Source: a virus
Direction: 5' to 3' (one strand)
IMG/VR virus record: IMGVR_UViG_3300021368_000083
Coordinates: 1 to 32,409 of that record
Length of the DNA stretch: 32,409 bases
In this document: piece after piece, positions 1 to 7,728 of the stretch
How the letters are laid out: each line of letters opens with the position of its first letter
Position numbering within the stretch: position 1 is the first letter of the stretch
The notes under the pieces: generated by a model
What the model was told of the DNA's origin: nothing
Databases searched by the model: none
What the model saw: only the letters and a program-made list of their open reading frames with translations
Position numbers and translations under genes: made by a program

Positions 1-25
1 CGTCTACCGATTCCGCCACACCGAC
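1..25 (-). tRNA. tRNA-Leu, 5' part only (runs off the window)
   Basis: Read on the minus strand, the first 25 bases carry the 5' acceptor strand GTCGGTG, the linker TG, and the start of a D-arm (GCGGAATCGGTAGACG) of the form typical of bacterial leucine tRNAs. The anticodon lies outside the window, so the isotype rests on the D-arm only. It lies four bases downstream of tRNA-Arg, so the two probably form one tRNA cluster at the end of the transcript. Cyanomyoviruses often carry small tRNA clusters. Confidence 0.7.
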
Positions 26-29
26 AAGG

Positions 30-103
30 CGACTCAGGTAGGATTTGAACCTACGACCGACTGCTTAGAAGGCAGTTGCTCTATCCAGCTGAGCTACTGA
101 GTC
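30..103 (-). tRNA. tRNA-Arg (anticodon UCU)
   Basis: A full cloverleaf reads on the minus strand. The acceptor stem GACTCAG pairs with CTGAGTC, the D-stem GCTC with GAGC, the anticodon stem ACTGC with GCAGT around loop CTTCTAA, and the T-stem GTAGG with CCTAC around TTCAAAT. The anticodon is TCT, giving arginine and reading AGA/AGG. Position 30 is the discriminator base (G), and CCA is not encoded. AGA is a common codon in AT-rich phage genes, which may explain why the phage carries it. Confidence 0.95.
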
Positions 104-120
104 AATAAAGAAGGAGACAA

Positions 121-480
121 TCAGAATTGATTGAATCCTGTACCAGACATCCAACCATCTGGTCCTGTATGAAAATTCTCTGATCCACCACCAAACTCTG
201 GAAGAGGGTTGAGTTGAGTAGTGGTTTTGCCTCCCTTAGTAGCAACATTATACAGCACTTCGTGGATATTGTCCACTTCTTTTGACATGTCTTCAGAATC
301 TGCACTGAGTAATTGCTTTTCTTCTTCTAACTGTTTTACCATATCAAGATACTCTCTCTGTTTTTCAGAAAGAATAGGAGTAGGACCAAACCATGGGTCA
401 TCTTCTAGAATAACAGGAGCAGGAACTCCAGTGTAAGGTTTTACTTTCATGAATCTTTTAATTGAATTGATAATTTTCAT
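121..480 (-). CDS. Conserved-looking small protein of unknown function
   Basis: A 119-residue protein I do not recognise. The start at 480 is chosen because its ATG overlaps the stop of the upstream cell-wall hydrolase as ATGA; an alternative upstream start would lengthen the overlap. The N-terminus is basic and slightly amphipathic (MKIINSIKRFMKVK). A charged helical segment follows around residues 38-75 (SEKQREYLDMVKQLEEEKQ). The C-terminal third is rich in glycine, asparagine and aromatics (PLPEFGGGSENF, GPDGWMSGTGFNQF) and is likely flexible. No transmembrane segment, cysteine pair or catalytic motif is visible. It is the last protein gene before the tRNAs and is probably co-translated with the hydrolase. 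A virion or lysis role is possible but not shown. Confidence 0.65.
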   Translation of the reverse strand: MKIINSIKRFMKVKPYTGVPAPVILEDDPWFGPTPILSEKQREYLDMVKQLEEEKQLLSADSEDMSKEVDNIHEVLYNVATKGGKTTTQLNPLPEFGGGSENFHTGPDGWMSGTGFNQF

Positions 481-833
481 GATTGCCAGTAGTAGTGGTA
501 GAAGTTTCCATTGGGGGCACACATTGGATCTTCTGACGCTACACGATATCGTAGCATACTCTGACCCTTGAAGTCTGTACGATCACCGATCATATTATAT
601 GCTGTGAGCATCTTAACATTATCTTTAAGACGATTCACAACTGCATCTTTAGCAGTAGGGTTCCAATAAAGAAATCCTTCATATTGATTGGGAGAATATA
701 CAACATCCGCAACCGTGTTTGGATATTTAGGTGAGCGGACACGATTAATAATAGATACTGCCACACAATATTCATCCATTGTGTTTGGTGCTGCTTCAAC
801 TTGTACTGCTCTTGCTAAATGATCATAATCCAT
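477..833 (-). CDS. SleB-like cell wall hydrolase
   Basis: A 118-residue protein matching the SleB/Hydrolase_2 family of peptidoglycan hydrolases, known from spore-cortex lytic enzymes and phage lysins. The family signature is seen from the N-terminus: LARAVQVEAAPNTMDEY with the conserved glutamate (E in VEAA), then VAVSIINRVRSPKYPNT, then VVYSPNQYEGF. The length equals the bare catalytic domain. No signal peptide or wall-binding repeat is present, so a holin or virion location would be needed to reach the wall. The ATG at 833 overlaps the GIY-YIG gene by 11 bases; a TTG start 60 bases upstream is possible but would lie inside that gene. It probably acts in lysis or in local wall opening at infection. 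The family call is firm; the stage of action is inference. Confidence 0.85.
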   Translation of the reverse strand: MDYDHLARAVQVEAAPNTMDEYCVAVSIINRVRSPKYPNTVADVVYSPNQYEGFLYWNPTAKDAVVNRLKDNVKMLTAYNMIGDRTDFKGQSMLRYRVASEDPMCAPNGNFYHYYWQS

Positions 834-1290
834 TGGCGTCAGCGCCGCCAGTATTTCCAAAATCAAAATAATCTTTCCTGTAGTAACGTCCAAGTATGTT
901 GGAATTATAAAAGGCAGGAGTGCCGTCTGTCAAGGCTTTTGTCAGAACATCATGGAGAAAAAGTTGCCTTGTCTCTTCATAGTTTACACGTCCTGGCGTG
1001 GTGTGGAGCGAGAGTATGACACGACTAAAACTGTCCTTACCATACTCCTTGATGTCGTCCTTTAGTTCTGGACATGACCCGTAATATTTTTTCCAGTCAC
1101 TCTCTGAAGTGACTCTACGCTTACCCCCCTTTGGTTTCCTTTTCTGCCAAAAATACTTTCTCCCAATGTACTGTCGTTCGTTGGAGAGATTGGTAATGAT
1201 ATAAACAAAACCGTAGTTATCCCGAATAAGGTCCCGATCAAAAACGGTGCCCATATATCTCCAAGGGTTTGGGTAATCTGTTTTTTCCAC
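823..1290 (-). CDS. GIY-YIG-like endonuclease domain protein
   Basis: A 155-residue protein with a GIY-YIG-type fold signature near residues 26-45 (YGFVYIITN, then RQYIGRKYF), where GFVY and YIG replace the two halves of the motif. Downstream are a basic stretch (KRKPKGGKRR), the pair SDWKKYYGSC and a glutamate in VNYEETRQLF that could be the catalytic metal ligand. Family members include T4 Seg homing endonucleases, and relatives are frequent in T4-like phages. No DNA-binding NUMOD-like domain is seen, so it may be a domesticated nuclease. The start is GTG at 1290; the alternative ATG at 1254 has a better ribosome site (GGAG) but would drop the NPWRYMGTVFD segment, which I recall as conserved in relatives. 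A late-promoter-like element lies 21 bases upstream. Confidence 0.7.
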   Translation of the reverse strand: MEKTDYPNPWRYMGTVFDRDLIRDNYGFVYIITNLSNERQYIGRKYFWQKRKPKGGKRRVTSESDWKKYYGSCPELKDDIKEYGKDSFSRVILSLHTTPGRVNYEETRQLFLHDVLTKALTDGTPAFYNSNILGRYYRKDYFDFGNTGGADANGL

Positions 1291-1310
1291 ATAATCATAA
1301 TATCCTCTAG

Positions 1311-1318
1311 TATTTATT
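1311..1318 (-). promoter_or_regulatory. T4-type late promoter (AATAAATA)
   Basis: The minus strand reads AATAAATA, matching NATAAATA, the form of T4 late promoters reported for T4-like phages. It lies 21 bases before the GTG of the GIY-YIG gene and overlaps the stop codons of the two upstream reading frames. It would separate the GIY-YIG/hydrolase/small protein/tRNA group from the ribonucleotide reductase operon. Confidence 0.6.
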
Positions 1319-1565
1319 CAGTCCCACGGGTCTGGTATTTCTTTACTGACTCCTCCCACTCCTTCAGACTGCTCTGACAATCTGGTGGTTCTGGATCCTT
1401 GATCCCCTTTAGTGTCTTCCACTGACCGTACATTGCCTGAAGCATCCACGACTGGGCTAGTGAACGTGGTCCCTCTTTCAACAATTGGATTTGATATTGA
1501 GATAGACCAGCCTTCATCTCCAAAAACTCCTGTCTCCACGATGTGTGGGGTGATTTGTCTGTCAT
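1314..1565 (-). CDS. Possible overlapping small gene inside the previous one
   Basis: An 83-residue reading frame in the +1 frame relative to the 1318-1806 gene, almost wholly inside it. It begins MTDKSPHTSWRQEFLEMKAG with a GGGAGG ribosome-site-like sequence three bases before the ATG, closer than usual. It has the look of a folded helical protein (QYQIQLLKEG, AQSWMLQAMYGQW) with a charged tail (SSLKEWEESVKKYQ). Against it, the third codon positions are G-rich, unlike the neighbours, while the other frame shows the expected G at first positions. It may be a true nested gene, the end of a frameshifted product, or a shadow. Confidence 0.35.
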   Translation of the reverse strand: MTDKSPHTSWRQEFLEMKAGLSQYQIQLLKEGPRSLAQSWMLQAMYGQWKTLKGIKDPEPPDCQSSLKEWEESVKKYQTRGTE

Positions 1566-1806
1566 CTTCCTCCCATAGTTCATGCAATTTTTTGGTTTCT
1601 AAGTCAACACCTGCCATGGTATTCAAAACTTTACCATCCCAATACCATTTTTCCACATATGAGAAAAGGTATTTAAGAATAGTATCAAGAGGTGGTTTCT
1701 GTTTACTGATCCACCTCTTTATTTTCTGCAGCGTTGTTTCTTTTTCCTTGTCAAAGACAATTTCAAAATTATAATTTAAACCCTGCGAAGGTGTCTTTTT
1801 TGACAT
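1318..1806 (-). CDS. Protein of unknown function downstream of nrdB
   Basis: A 162-residue protein with no family I recognise. The ATG at 1806 overlaps the end of nrdB by 38 bases, and no other in-frame ATG occurs before residue 65. The N-terminal half is basic and aromatic (KIKRWISKQKPPLD, LFSYVEKWYWDGK). The middle is acidic and beta-like (FGDEGWSISISNPIVE, FTSPVVDASGN). The tail is rich in S, G, E and R and probably disordered, ending IPDPWD. Many codons over the second half begin with G, which supports real coding in this frame. The last 240 bases overlap a second plausible minus-strand frame (1314-1565). Function unknown; co-transcription with nrdAB is likely. Confidence 0.6.
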   Translation of the reverse strand: MSKKTPSQGLNYNFEIVFDKEKETTLQKIKRWISKQKPPLDTILKYLFSYVEKWYWDGKVLNTMAGVDLETKKLHELWEEDDRQITPHIVETGVFGDEGWSISISNPIVERGTTFTSPVVDASGNVRSVEDTKGDQGSRTTRLSEQSEGVGGVSKEIPDPWD

Positions 1807-2953
1807 CTTGTTTAATGCTCCCGATCATGTATGACTCTACCTCTGTCTCTTGTGGTGCTACTTGTAGTCCTTTAGAAGACAACCAGTGTGCTGTCCAAGG
1901 TAGTGGGTTATTACTAATAGGAGTGTCAAAGATTGCCTTAAGACCAATAGATTTCAGGCGACGATTGGCAGTCCACTCAACATACTTAGCAAGTAGTTTA
2001 TCATTGAGACCAATGATAGATCCATCCTTGAACAAATACTCTGCCCAAAGTTTCTCTTCTTCTACACACTGTTTAAACATATTATAAACGTTATCCTCTT
2101 CTTCCTTGGCAATCTCTGCCATCTCAGGATCATCACCATCACGCCACTTATTCAGAATGTTCTGAGTGACAGTCATGTGTTGTGATTCATCTCTTGCGAT
2201 GAGTCCGATAATTTTAGCACTTCCTTCCAGAAGTTTAAGTTCCCCGAATGCGAAAGAACAAGCAAACGACACGTAAAATCTAATTCCCTCAAGGATATAG
2301 ACATTAGCGACCGCTCTATATAATTTTCTTTTGATATCATGGAGTTCCCATGCTGCGGTTGGTGATTCTCTCCACCCCTCACGCCACATATTACCTGTAT
2401 CATATACATGAGCTGCCTGTAGGAACTCATCATATGCACGTGTAACTGATTGTGCTCGTGAGAGGATCTTCTCGTCGTCTAGAATGTGGTCAAAGACGAC
2501 AGAGGGATCTGGGTATACATTTTTAATGATATGCGTATAGGAACGACTATGGATCATCTCCATGGTCTGCCAAATATTCATGCACCCTTCAAGCTCAGGT
2601 AGTGAGCAATAAGGCAGGAATGCCATGCCAGGACCACGACCTTGTACGGAGTCCAAGAGGATCTGATACTTGAGATTGCTAGTAAATATGTGTTTTTGTG
2701 CATCATTTAGAGTTTGATAATCGGCACGATCTTTCTGCAAAGAAACCTCTTCTGGTCTCCAGAAAAATCCAAGTTGAGTTTGTGTTAGTTTATCAAAGAT
2801 AGGATACTTAAACTTATCATATCTTTGAACACCTAGTGGTGGTCCAAAGAACATTTTTTGTTTCGTTGTATCTACTTGGTCAGTATTGAATACTGTAATA
2901 CCGTCTACACTAGTCATGGGTTTATCATTGATCCTAAATTTTGCAGCTGTCAC
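1769..2953 (-). CDS. nrdB: Ribonucleoside-diphosphate reductase class Ia, beta subunit (NrdB)
   Basis: This 394-residue protein is the radical-generating small subunit that, with NrdA, reduces ribonucleoside diphosphates to deoxy forms for phage DNA synthesis. Di-iron ligands follow the E. coli pattern: D78 in DRADYQ, E132 and H135 in EMIHSRSYTH, the glutamate of LEGIRFYVSF, and E/H in RDESQH. The radical tyrosine is Y139 in SRSYTHII. The C-terminus GFKL resembles the NrdA-binding tail. Length matches the family (T4 NrdB is about 388). The start is GTG at 2953, decided by a strong GAGGAGG site six bases upstream. The gene overlaps the end of nrdA by 20 bases, so the two are translationally coupled. 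Confidence 0.98.
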   Translation of the reverse strand: MTAAKFRINDKPMTSVDGITVFNTDQVDTTKQKMFFGPPLGVQRYDKFKYPIFDKLTQTQLGFFWRPEEVSLQKDRADYQTLNDAQKHIFTSNLKYQILLDSVQGRGPGMAFLPYCSLPELEGCMNIWQTMEMIHSRSYTHIIKNVYPDPSVVFDHILDDEKILSRAQSVTRAYDEFLQAAHVYDTGNMWREGWRESPTAAWELHDIKRKLYRAVANVYILEGIRFYVSFACSFAFGELKLLEGSAKIIGLIARDESQHMTVTQNILNKWRDGDDPEMAEIAKEEEDNVYNMFKQCVEEEKLWAEYLFKDGSIIGLNDKLLAKYVEWTANRRLKSIGLKAIFDTPISNNPLPWTAHWLSSKGLQVAPQETEVESYMIGSIKQDVKKDTFAGFKL

Positions 2954-5252
2954 AATCGTCCTCCTCGGTTGTAAATATGTCTTCTAACAAATTCTGAATT
3001 GATTCTTTTTTCTCGTCAGTTAATTGTGGTTCTTCTCCTTTCTGATCATATGTGTTCTGATAATATGAAGTCTTCCAACCATACTTATAGGTCTTTAGAA
3101 GATCACCTGCCATAACAGAAACTGGCACCTCATTGTTGTCATAATTTTCTGGATTATAACTCCAGTTACCAGAGATCGCTTGATCAAAGAACTTCTGCAT
3201 AGCAGAGACAACTTTGATATAACCATCATTGTCTTTCATGTCCCAAAGAAGCGTGTAATTATTCTTGTAAGTTGTGAACTGTGGAACAATTTGCTTAAGG
3301 GGTCCCTTCTTTGATTTTTTAGTGGACAAGTATCCACGAGGTGGTTCAATTCCGTTTGTGGCATTTGACACAACGGAACTGCTCTCTGAAGGCATTTGTG
3401 CGGACAACGTGCTGTGTCGCAATCCAAACTCTTTGATGTCAGACCGTAAAGAATCCCAATCATGATTCAATTCACTTCCACAGAACTCATCAATGTCACG
3501 CTTGTACGTGTCAATAGGGAGGAGACCGTCTGCATACTTGGTGCGAGAGAAATATTCACATGCTCCCTTTTCTTTTGCAATTGTGTTGCTGGCTTTGAGT
3601 AGATAGTACTGGAAAGATTCAGACAAGTCGTGGACAAGTTTCCATGCTGCTGGGTCATCGTAATGTGCTCCATGTTTTGCTAGGTAATGTGCCAATCCGA
3701 TATAACCAATACCTAAACTTCTTCGTGCAAGTGTAGAACGTTCTGCTGCACTTACTGGATAGTTTTGGTAGTCAATCAATTCCTCAAGTCCACGAACAGA
3801 AAGGTCACATAGTGCTTCCAGTTCATCAAGAGACTTAAGTTTACCTACATTGACTGCAGATAAAATACATAGTGCAATTTCTCCTTCAGTATCATCAATA
3901 TGATTGATGGGATCTGTAGGCAAAGTAATCTCTTGGCAAAGATTACTCATGTTTACTTTATCCTTGAATGATGAATGACTATTACAGTGATCAATGTTCA
4001 TCAAGTATAGACGACCAGTCTCTGCACGTTCTTTCAGGAGATCAAGAATAAGTTCTTGAGCGCCGATAGTTTTCTTCGGAATAGATCCATCAGATTCATA
4101 ACGTGTATAGAGATCATCAAAATCATCAGTGCCAAAAGCATCATAAAGACCTGGGACATCGTGAGGTGAGAATAAGGTGATGTCTCCATTTGCAATGAAT
4201 CTTTCGTAGAAGAGTTTGGAGAGTTGGATTGAGTAATCAAGTTTTCTGACACGGTTATCTTCTGTTCCTTTATTATTTTTTAGTACAATAATATCTTCTA
4301 TTTCTTGGTGCCAGATAGGAAAGTGGACAGTCGCTGACCCACCTCTGATCCCGTTTTGAGTGCAGCATCTGACAGTTGATTCAAACTTTTTAAGGAAGGG
4401 GACCACACCTGTGTGTTGAACTTCTCCGCCTCTGATTTTAGCGTTGATTCCCCTGATTCTACCTGCGTTAATACCGATACCAGCCCTTTGTGAGACATAG
4501 TAGCCAATAGCCATATCACTGCTAAAGATACTATTGAGGGTGTCATCAACATCAACCAGAACACAAGATGCAAATTGACGAAGAGGTGTTCGGACCCCTG
4601 CCATGATTGGTGTTGGGATGTTGATTTTGTGTCTGCTGATTGCGTTGTAGTATTCTCTGACATACTCCAGTCTATCCTCTTTATAGTTTTGGAATAGTGT
4701 TGCAGCAATCATCATGTACATATACTGTGGAGTCTCGTAGACTTCTCCAGAACTACGATCTTGCACCAAGTACTTATCAACTACCTGACGCAATCCAGCA
4801 TACGTAAACAACATGTCTCGGTCATGATCAATGACACGATTCAATGCTTCCCACTCTTCATCACTATATTTACCAATGATACCAGAGTCGTAGATACCTT
4901 TCTCTACACACTTTGTAGCATGTTCTAGAACGGGAGGATACCCATTGGTCCATTCAGGACCAAACACCTGCTTACTAAGACCATATAGAAGCAATCTAGC
5001 AGCAACAAATTGGTAGTTAGGTGCATCCAAACTAATCAAATCACTTGCAGAACGCACAAGAATCTCTTGAATTTCAGCAGTGGTGATACCATCATAAAAC
5101 TGAATCCCAGAATTCATTTCAACTTGAGAAGAACTGATGCTCCCGCCAAGACCTTCGCATGCTTCTTCTACTACCTTGTGGATCTTTTCTAGGTTCAAGG
5201 GTTCCACAGACCCATTACGCTTACGAACTTTTGTTCCGTGACCGTTGCTCAT
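2934..5252 (-). CDS. nrdA: Ribonucleoside-diphosphate reductase class Ia, alpha subunit (NrdA)
   Basis: This 772-residue catalytic subunit reduces ribonucleoside diphosphates. An ATP-cone allosteric domain occupies about residues 5-90 (VRKRNGSVEPLNLEK). Active-site residues are C230 (FASCVLV), N437-L-C439-Q-E441 (SNLCQEITLP) and C462 (IALCILSAVN), at or near E. coli numbering. The radical-transfer tyrosine pair is in TSYYQNTYD. The C-terminal CDSCKI carries the redox-active cysteine pair reloaded by thioredoxin or glutaredoxin. The start at 5252 is supported by an ATGA overlap with the primase stop and a GGAAG site upstream; an ATG 12 bases earlier lacks one. The gene sits with primase and nrdB as in many cyanomyoviruses, supplying dNTPs beside the replisome genes. 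Confidence 0.98.
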   Translation of the reverse strand: MSNGHGTKVRKRNGSVEPLNLEKIHKVVEEACEGLGGSISSSQVEMNSGIQFYDGITTAEIQEILVRSASDLISLDAPNYQFVAARLLLYGLSKQVFGPEWTNGYPPVLEHATKCVEKGIYDSGIIGKYSDEEWEALNRVIDHDRDMLFTYAGLRQVVDKYLVQDRSSGEVYETPQYMYMMIAATLFQNYKEDRLEYVREYYNAISRHKINIPTPIMAGVRTPLRQFASCVLVDVDDTLNSIFSSDMAIGYYVSQRAGIGINAGRIRGINAKIRGGEVQHTGVVPFLKKFESTVRCCTQNGIRGGSATVHFPIWHQEIEDIIVLKNNKGTEDNRVRKLDYSIQLSKLFYERFIANGDITLFSPHDVPGLYDAFGTDDFDDLYTRYESDGSIPKKTIGAQELILDLLKERAETGRLYLMNIDHCNSHSSFKDKVNMSNLCQEITLPTDPINHIDDTEGEIALCILSAVNVGKLKSLDELEALCDLSVRGLEELIDYQNYPVSAAERSTLARRSLGIGYIGLAHYLAKHGAHYDDPAAWKLVHDLSESFQYYLLKASNTIAKEKGACEYFSRTKYADGLLPIDTYKRDIDEFCGSELNHDWDSLRSDIKEFGLRHSTLSAQMPSESSSVVSNATNGIEPPRGYLSTKKSKKGPLKQIVPQFTTYKNNYTLLWDMKDNDGYIKVVSAMQKFFDQAISGNWSYNPENYDNNEVPVSVMAGDLLKTYKYGWKTSYYQNTYDQKGEEPQLTDEKKESIQNLLEDIFTTEEDDCDSCKI

Positions 5253-6238
5253 ACTTTCTTCCAAGTGTTAAATTTAAGGGTTGCTTCTAATCCCCGATAG
5301 ACATTACAGTCTACCAGAGATTGCACATCATGTCCAGCTAAGAACATGTCATTGATGTCTTTCTCTTTTATTCCAGTAGGCCAAATGACTACCTTGTCTC
5401 CTCTGTCAATGACTTTGGAGATTCTATTGACGATTTCTCTATTGCGTGGTTCATTATCAAAAACCCAAATATAATTGCTCCAACCAAACGTCCGAATATC
5501 AACATCGGACCCAGCCATAGCAACCGAGTTTTCCAAGAAGGTTGAGTCAAATGGTCCCTCCACAATATAGATCGGATTTTCTGTATTAATTCTATCCTGT
5601 CCAAAGATCTTGGGTTGTGCCTCGTCCAGCATGATCGTGATGTATCTTAACTTTGCCTTGGGGGCTAGTGATCTGCCTTGGAATCCAAAAAGGTTACCTT
5701 GTTTGTCTTTGAAAGGGATGATGATGCGGTCGCTATCTTGTCTTAAGGTGTCAAAAGTTTTCTTTTGTTTATTTGTCCATGCTTTAAATTTAGGACAGTA
5801 GTGAAAATAATCTAGGTCTTTGATACCTCTTTTTTCAAGATAGATTCGCGCTGGGTGAGAACTATTTAGGTCCGATATTTTCTGTAAATCGGTATCTCTT
5901 TTAACAAATTTTGGTTCGCTGAAATTTAATTTAGGGTTGGGTACGGTAGTTCCTTTGCCAGACTTACCTTCTTTAAATTTCTCCATGACATACTGGTCAT
6001 GTAAAAAACTATCTTGATCCTTAATAAAATTTGATAAGGTTCTACCCATGCCACAATTATGACATTTATATACAAAATCGTTCTTAATCTTAAACAAATA
6101 TCCCCTCGCCTTATTGCGTCTCTTTTGCGAGTCACCACAGTAAGGACACCTGAAATTGTACAGGTCTGCCTTCTTGCGACTGAAAAGATTCAGGCGAGGG
6201 GATATTAAATTGATATACTTAACGTCAAGATAACTCAC
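5249..6238 (-). CDS. 61: DNA primase (T4 gp61-like)
   Basis: This 329-residue primase makes RNA primers for lagging-strand synthesis with helicase gp41. An N-terminal zinc-binding domain is formed by C31-x2-C34 (FRCPYCGDS) and C59-x2-C62 (YKCHNCGMG). A TOPRIM catalytic domain has the acidic E227 in IYIVEGPFDS and an aspartate/glutamate cluster at 261-263 (WVFDNEPRN). T4 gp61 is about 342 residues, so it is full length. The start appears to be GTG at 6238, with a 14-base overlap with the upstream coiled-coil gene and no strong ribosome site; the first in-frame ATG is too far inside. It ends in an ATGA overlap with nrdA. Confidence 0.92.
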   Translation of the reverse strand: MSYLDVKYINLISPRLNLFSRKKADLYNFRCPYCGDSQKRRNKARGYLFKIKNDFVYKCHNCGMGRTLSNFIKDQDSFLHDQYVMEKFKEGKSGKGTTVPNPKLNFSEPKFVKRDTDLQKISDLNSSHPARIYLEKRGIKDLDYFHYCPKFKAWTNKQKKTFDTLRQDSDRIIIPFKDKQGNLFGFQGRSLAPKAKLRYITIMLDEAQPKIFGQDRINTENPIYIVEGPFDSTFLENSVAMAGSDVDIRTFGWSNYIWVFDNEPRNREIVNRISKVIDRGDKVVIWPTGIKEKDINDMFLAGHDVQSLVDCNVYRGLEATLKFNTWKKV

Positions 6239-6656
6239 TAAGGGGCATCACCACTGAAGGTAGTGTACCAACAGGAGTGCCAGTTGTCAAGCGGTCCTGT
6301 GACGGTTGAATAACTGGTTTGATTATTGTTTGTCCGAGTGGAGAAACCATGAAACTAATAATAGCAAGCCCACCAAAAATAGTCCACATTTTCTTTTCCA
6401 TGAGGCGAAGTCGTTCATCAATTTTTCTGATGTCTCTTTCACAACCTTTCTTTATCTCCAGTGATTGTCGGTTAACCTCACGATGAAGACTCTCTACCTT
6501 CTCAAACAAGACAGCATCTATCCTGTCCTGTTTATCTAGTTTTTCATTATGAACGGCAAGCAACTTACCCATTTGAATTGAATTTTCTTGTAGCGATTCA
6601 ACTACTCTTTCCAATCTTTCAAGGATAGCTGTGTTTATATTGGTATTGTCGTCCAC
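6225..6656 (-). CDS. Coiled-coil protein with one transmembrane segment
   Basis: A 143-residue protein. Residues about 8-85 are a long charged heptad-like helix (ILERLERVVESLQENS, LHREVNRQSLEIKKG). One hydrophobic segment follows near 92-108 (MWTIFGGLAIISFMVSP), then a short proline- and threonine-rich tail. Architecture resembles small phage membrane proteins of the XhlA/haemolysin type or anchored tethers, but I cannot assign a family. The start is GTG at 6656 with GAGG eight bases upstream. It overlaps the primase start by 14 bases and follows the 6671-7369 gene by 14. A lysis accessory or membrane anchor is possible. Confidence 0.7.
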   Translation of the reverse strand: MDDNTNINTAILERLERVVESLQENSIQMGKLLAVHNEKLDKQDRIDAVLFEKVESLHREVNRQSLEIKKGCERDIRKIDERLRLMEKKMWTIFGGLAIISFMVSPLGQTIIKPVIQPSQDRLTTGTPVGTLPSVVMPLSELS

Positions 6657-6670
6657 AATAAGGCCCTCAA

Positions 6671-7369
6671 TCAGACGTTTCTGATAGCAAAGTCAAGAGC
6701 GGATTGATATGTGGTAGCATCTTTGTTCAGCATGTACTGGAACTGTTGCTTATGTGTATCATCCAACTGAGCATAGCAAGCAGCAATACGTTTTGCTGAA
6801 AAGTTATCTAGGTTCTGGGTAGAACCATCGCCAAACTGAATCTTCGCGAAGTTAGTTTCGCCCTGAGGATTAAGTTCGCTGGTTGCCACATCTAGTGCAA
6901 CCTGCACTACATCTTGATTTTCCATAATGTTATCACCTGTAAATTCTACTGAGTTATTCATTTTCTGAAGCTTCTTCGTCTGAGAAGTTGCTTTCTTTTT
7001 GAAGTCAGACAAACGTGCCTTCATTAATACATCCATTTCTTTCGTCTTGGACTGCATTTTTTTCTTCGCTTCATCACGTTTTTTCTGCAGATCTTTTTGG
7101 CGGTTCAGTTTTTTCATCTGACCGATCTGTTTCTGTGCTCTCTCAGTCTCAGAGGGAGCAGCTTCAGAAATAGTTGTTTCTAATTCTTCCTTCATTTTCC
7201 TACGTTGAATACGATTAAAAAGAGCACGAGCGCCTGATGTTCGTCCATCAACTTTATCTTGATTGGACTTTTTAATACGACGGTGTTGTCTAGGATTAAC
7301 AAATACAAAAGCGGGTGGTAATGCCAAACCACTTCCGTCACCTGCTGTCATTTCTGAAATGTTTTTCAT
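6671..7369 (-). CDS. Basic coiled-coil protein, possibly virion-associated
   Basis: A 232-residue protein of unknown function. The start at 7369 is chosen by ATGA overlap with the upstream gene. It begins MKNISEMTAGDGSGLALPP, followed by a strongly basic segment (NPRQHRRIKKSNQDK). Residues about 55-135 are a lysine/glutamine-rich coiled coil (MKKLNRQKDLQKKRDEAKKK). A small C-terminal domain is mixed helix and strand (ENQDVVQVALDVATSEL, FAKIQFGDGSTQNLD, QFQYMLNKDATTYQSALDF). The basic charge and MKxxxE-type beginning recall capsid-core or DNA-associated proteins of T4-like phages, which is inference only. It belongs to the run of small genes under late-promoter-like elements. Confidence 0.75.
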   Translation of the reverse strand: MKNISEMTAGDGSGLALPPAFVFVNPRQHRRIKKSNQDKVDGRTSGARALFNRIQRRKMKEELETTISEAAPSETERAQKQIGQMKKLNRQKDLQKKRDEAKKKMQSKTKEMDVLMKARLSDFKKKATSQTKKLQKMNNSVEFTGDNIMENQDVVQVALDVATSELNPQGETNFAKIQFGDGSTQNLDNFSAKRIAACYAQLDDTHKQQFQYMLNKDATTYQSALDFAIRNV

Positions 7370-7722
7370 ATCAGATCCAATTCCTTTAGACAATTGTCAT
7401 CTATATCCTTATTTAGTGCGGGAGGAAGTCTATCTAAAAACAATAAAAATGCTTTAAGAATAGACCAGTAAGGTTTCTCCAGTTTAAAAAACAACAACGG
7501 AGTTGCTGCATCACCAAACATATTATACAAGCATATAATATGATTTAAAATCAAATGCTTTTTAAACTCCCCCGTGGTGTGATACCTACGGAGGAGTCGT
7601 TTAATATATTTAAATTTTTTAATGTCTTCCTCAAAGTCAGCATATGTAACCGACTGAGGATTATCATAATTTTTAATGGCAAAAAGGACCCAATTGTCCT
7701 GATTCAATTCATCAAATTTCAT
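7366..7722 (-). CDS. Conserved T4-like marine phage protein of unknown function (DUF7207-like)
   Basis: A 118-residue protein of a type I recall as widespread in T4-like cyanophages and pelagiphages. The recognisable core is YADFEEDIKKFKYIKRLLRRY followed by LILNHIICLYNMFG and PYWSILKAFLLFLDRLP. It is mainly helical; the hydrophobic helices are amphipathic rather than clearly membrane-spanning. The ATG at 7722 has GAGGA a few bases upstream. It ends in an ATGA overlap with the 6671-7369 gene and follows the 7729-8019 gene by six bases. In relatives, this family is often near structural genes, but its role is not established. The DUF number is from memory. Confidence 0.8.
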   Translation of the reverse strand: MKFDELNQDNWVLFAIKNYDNPQSVTYADFEEDIKKFKYIKRLLRRYHTTGEFKKHLILNHIICLYNMFGDAATPLLFFKLEKPYWSILKAFLLFLDRLPPALNKDIDDNCLKELDLI

Positions 7723-7728
7723 TCATCC

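Noticed and set aside
1062-1298. 78-residue minus-strand frame with a hydrophobic segment, starting just after an AGAGGA site
   Set aside because: It lies inside the GIY-YIG gene in another frame. The GIY-YIG frame has the family motif across the same bases, and the tail of this frame has no protein character.
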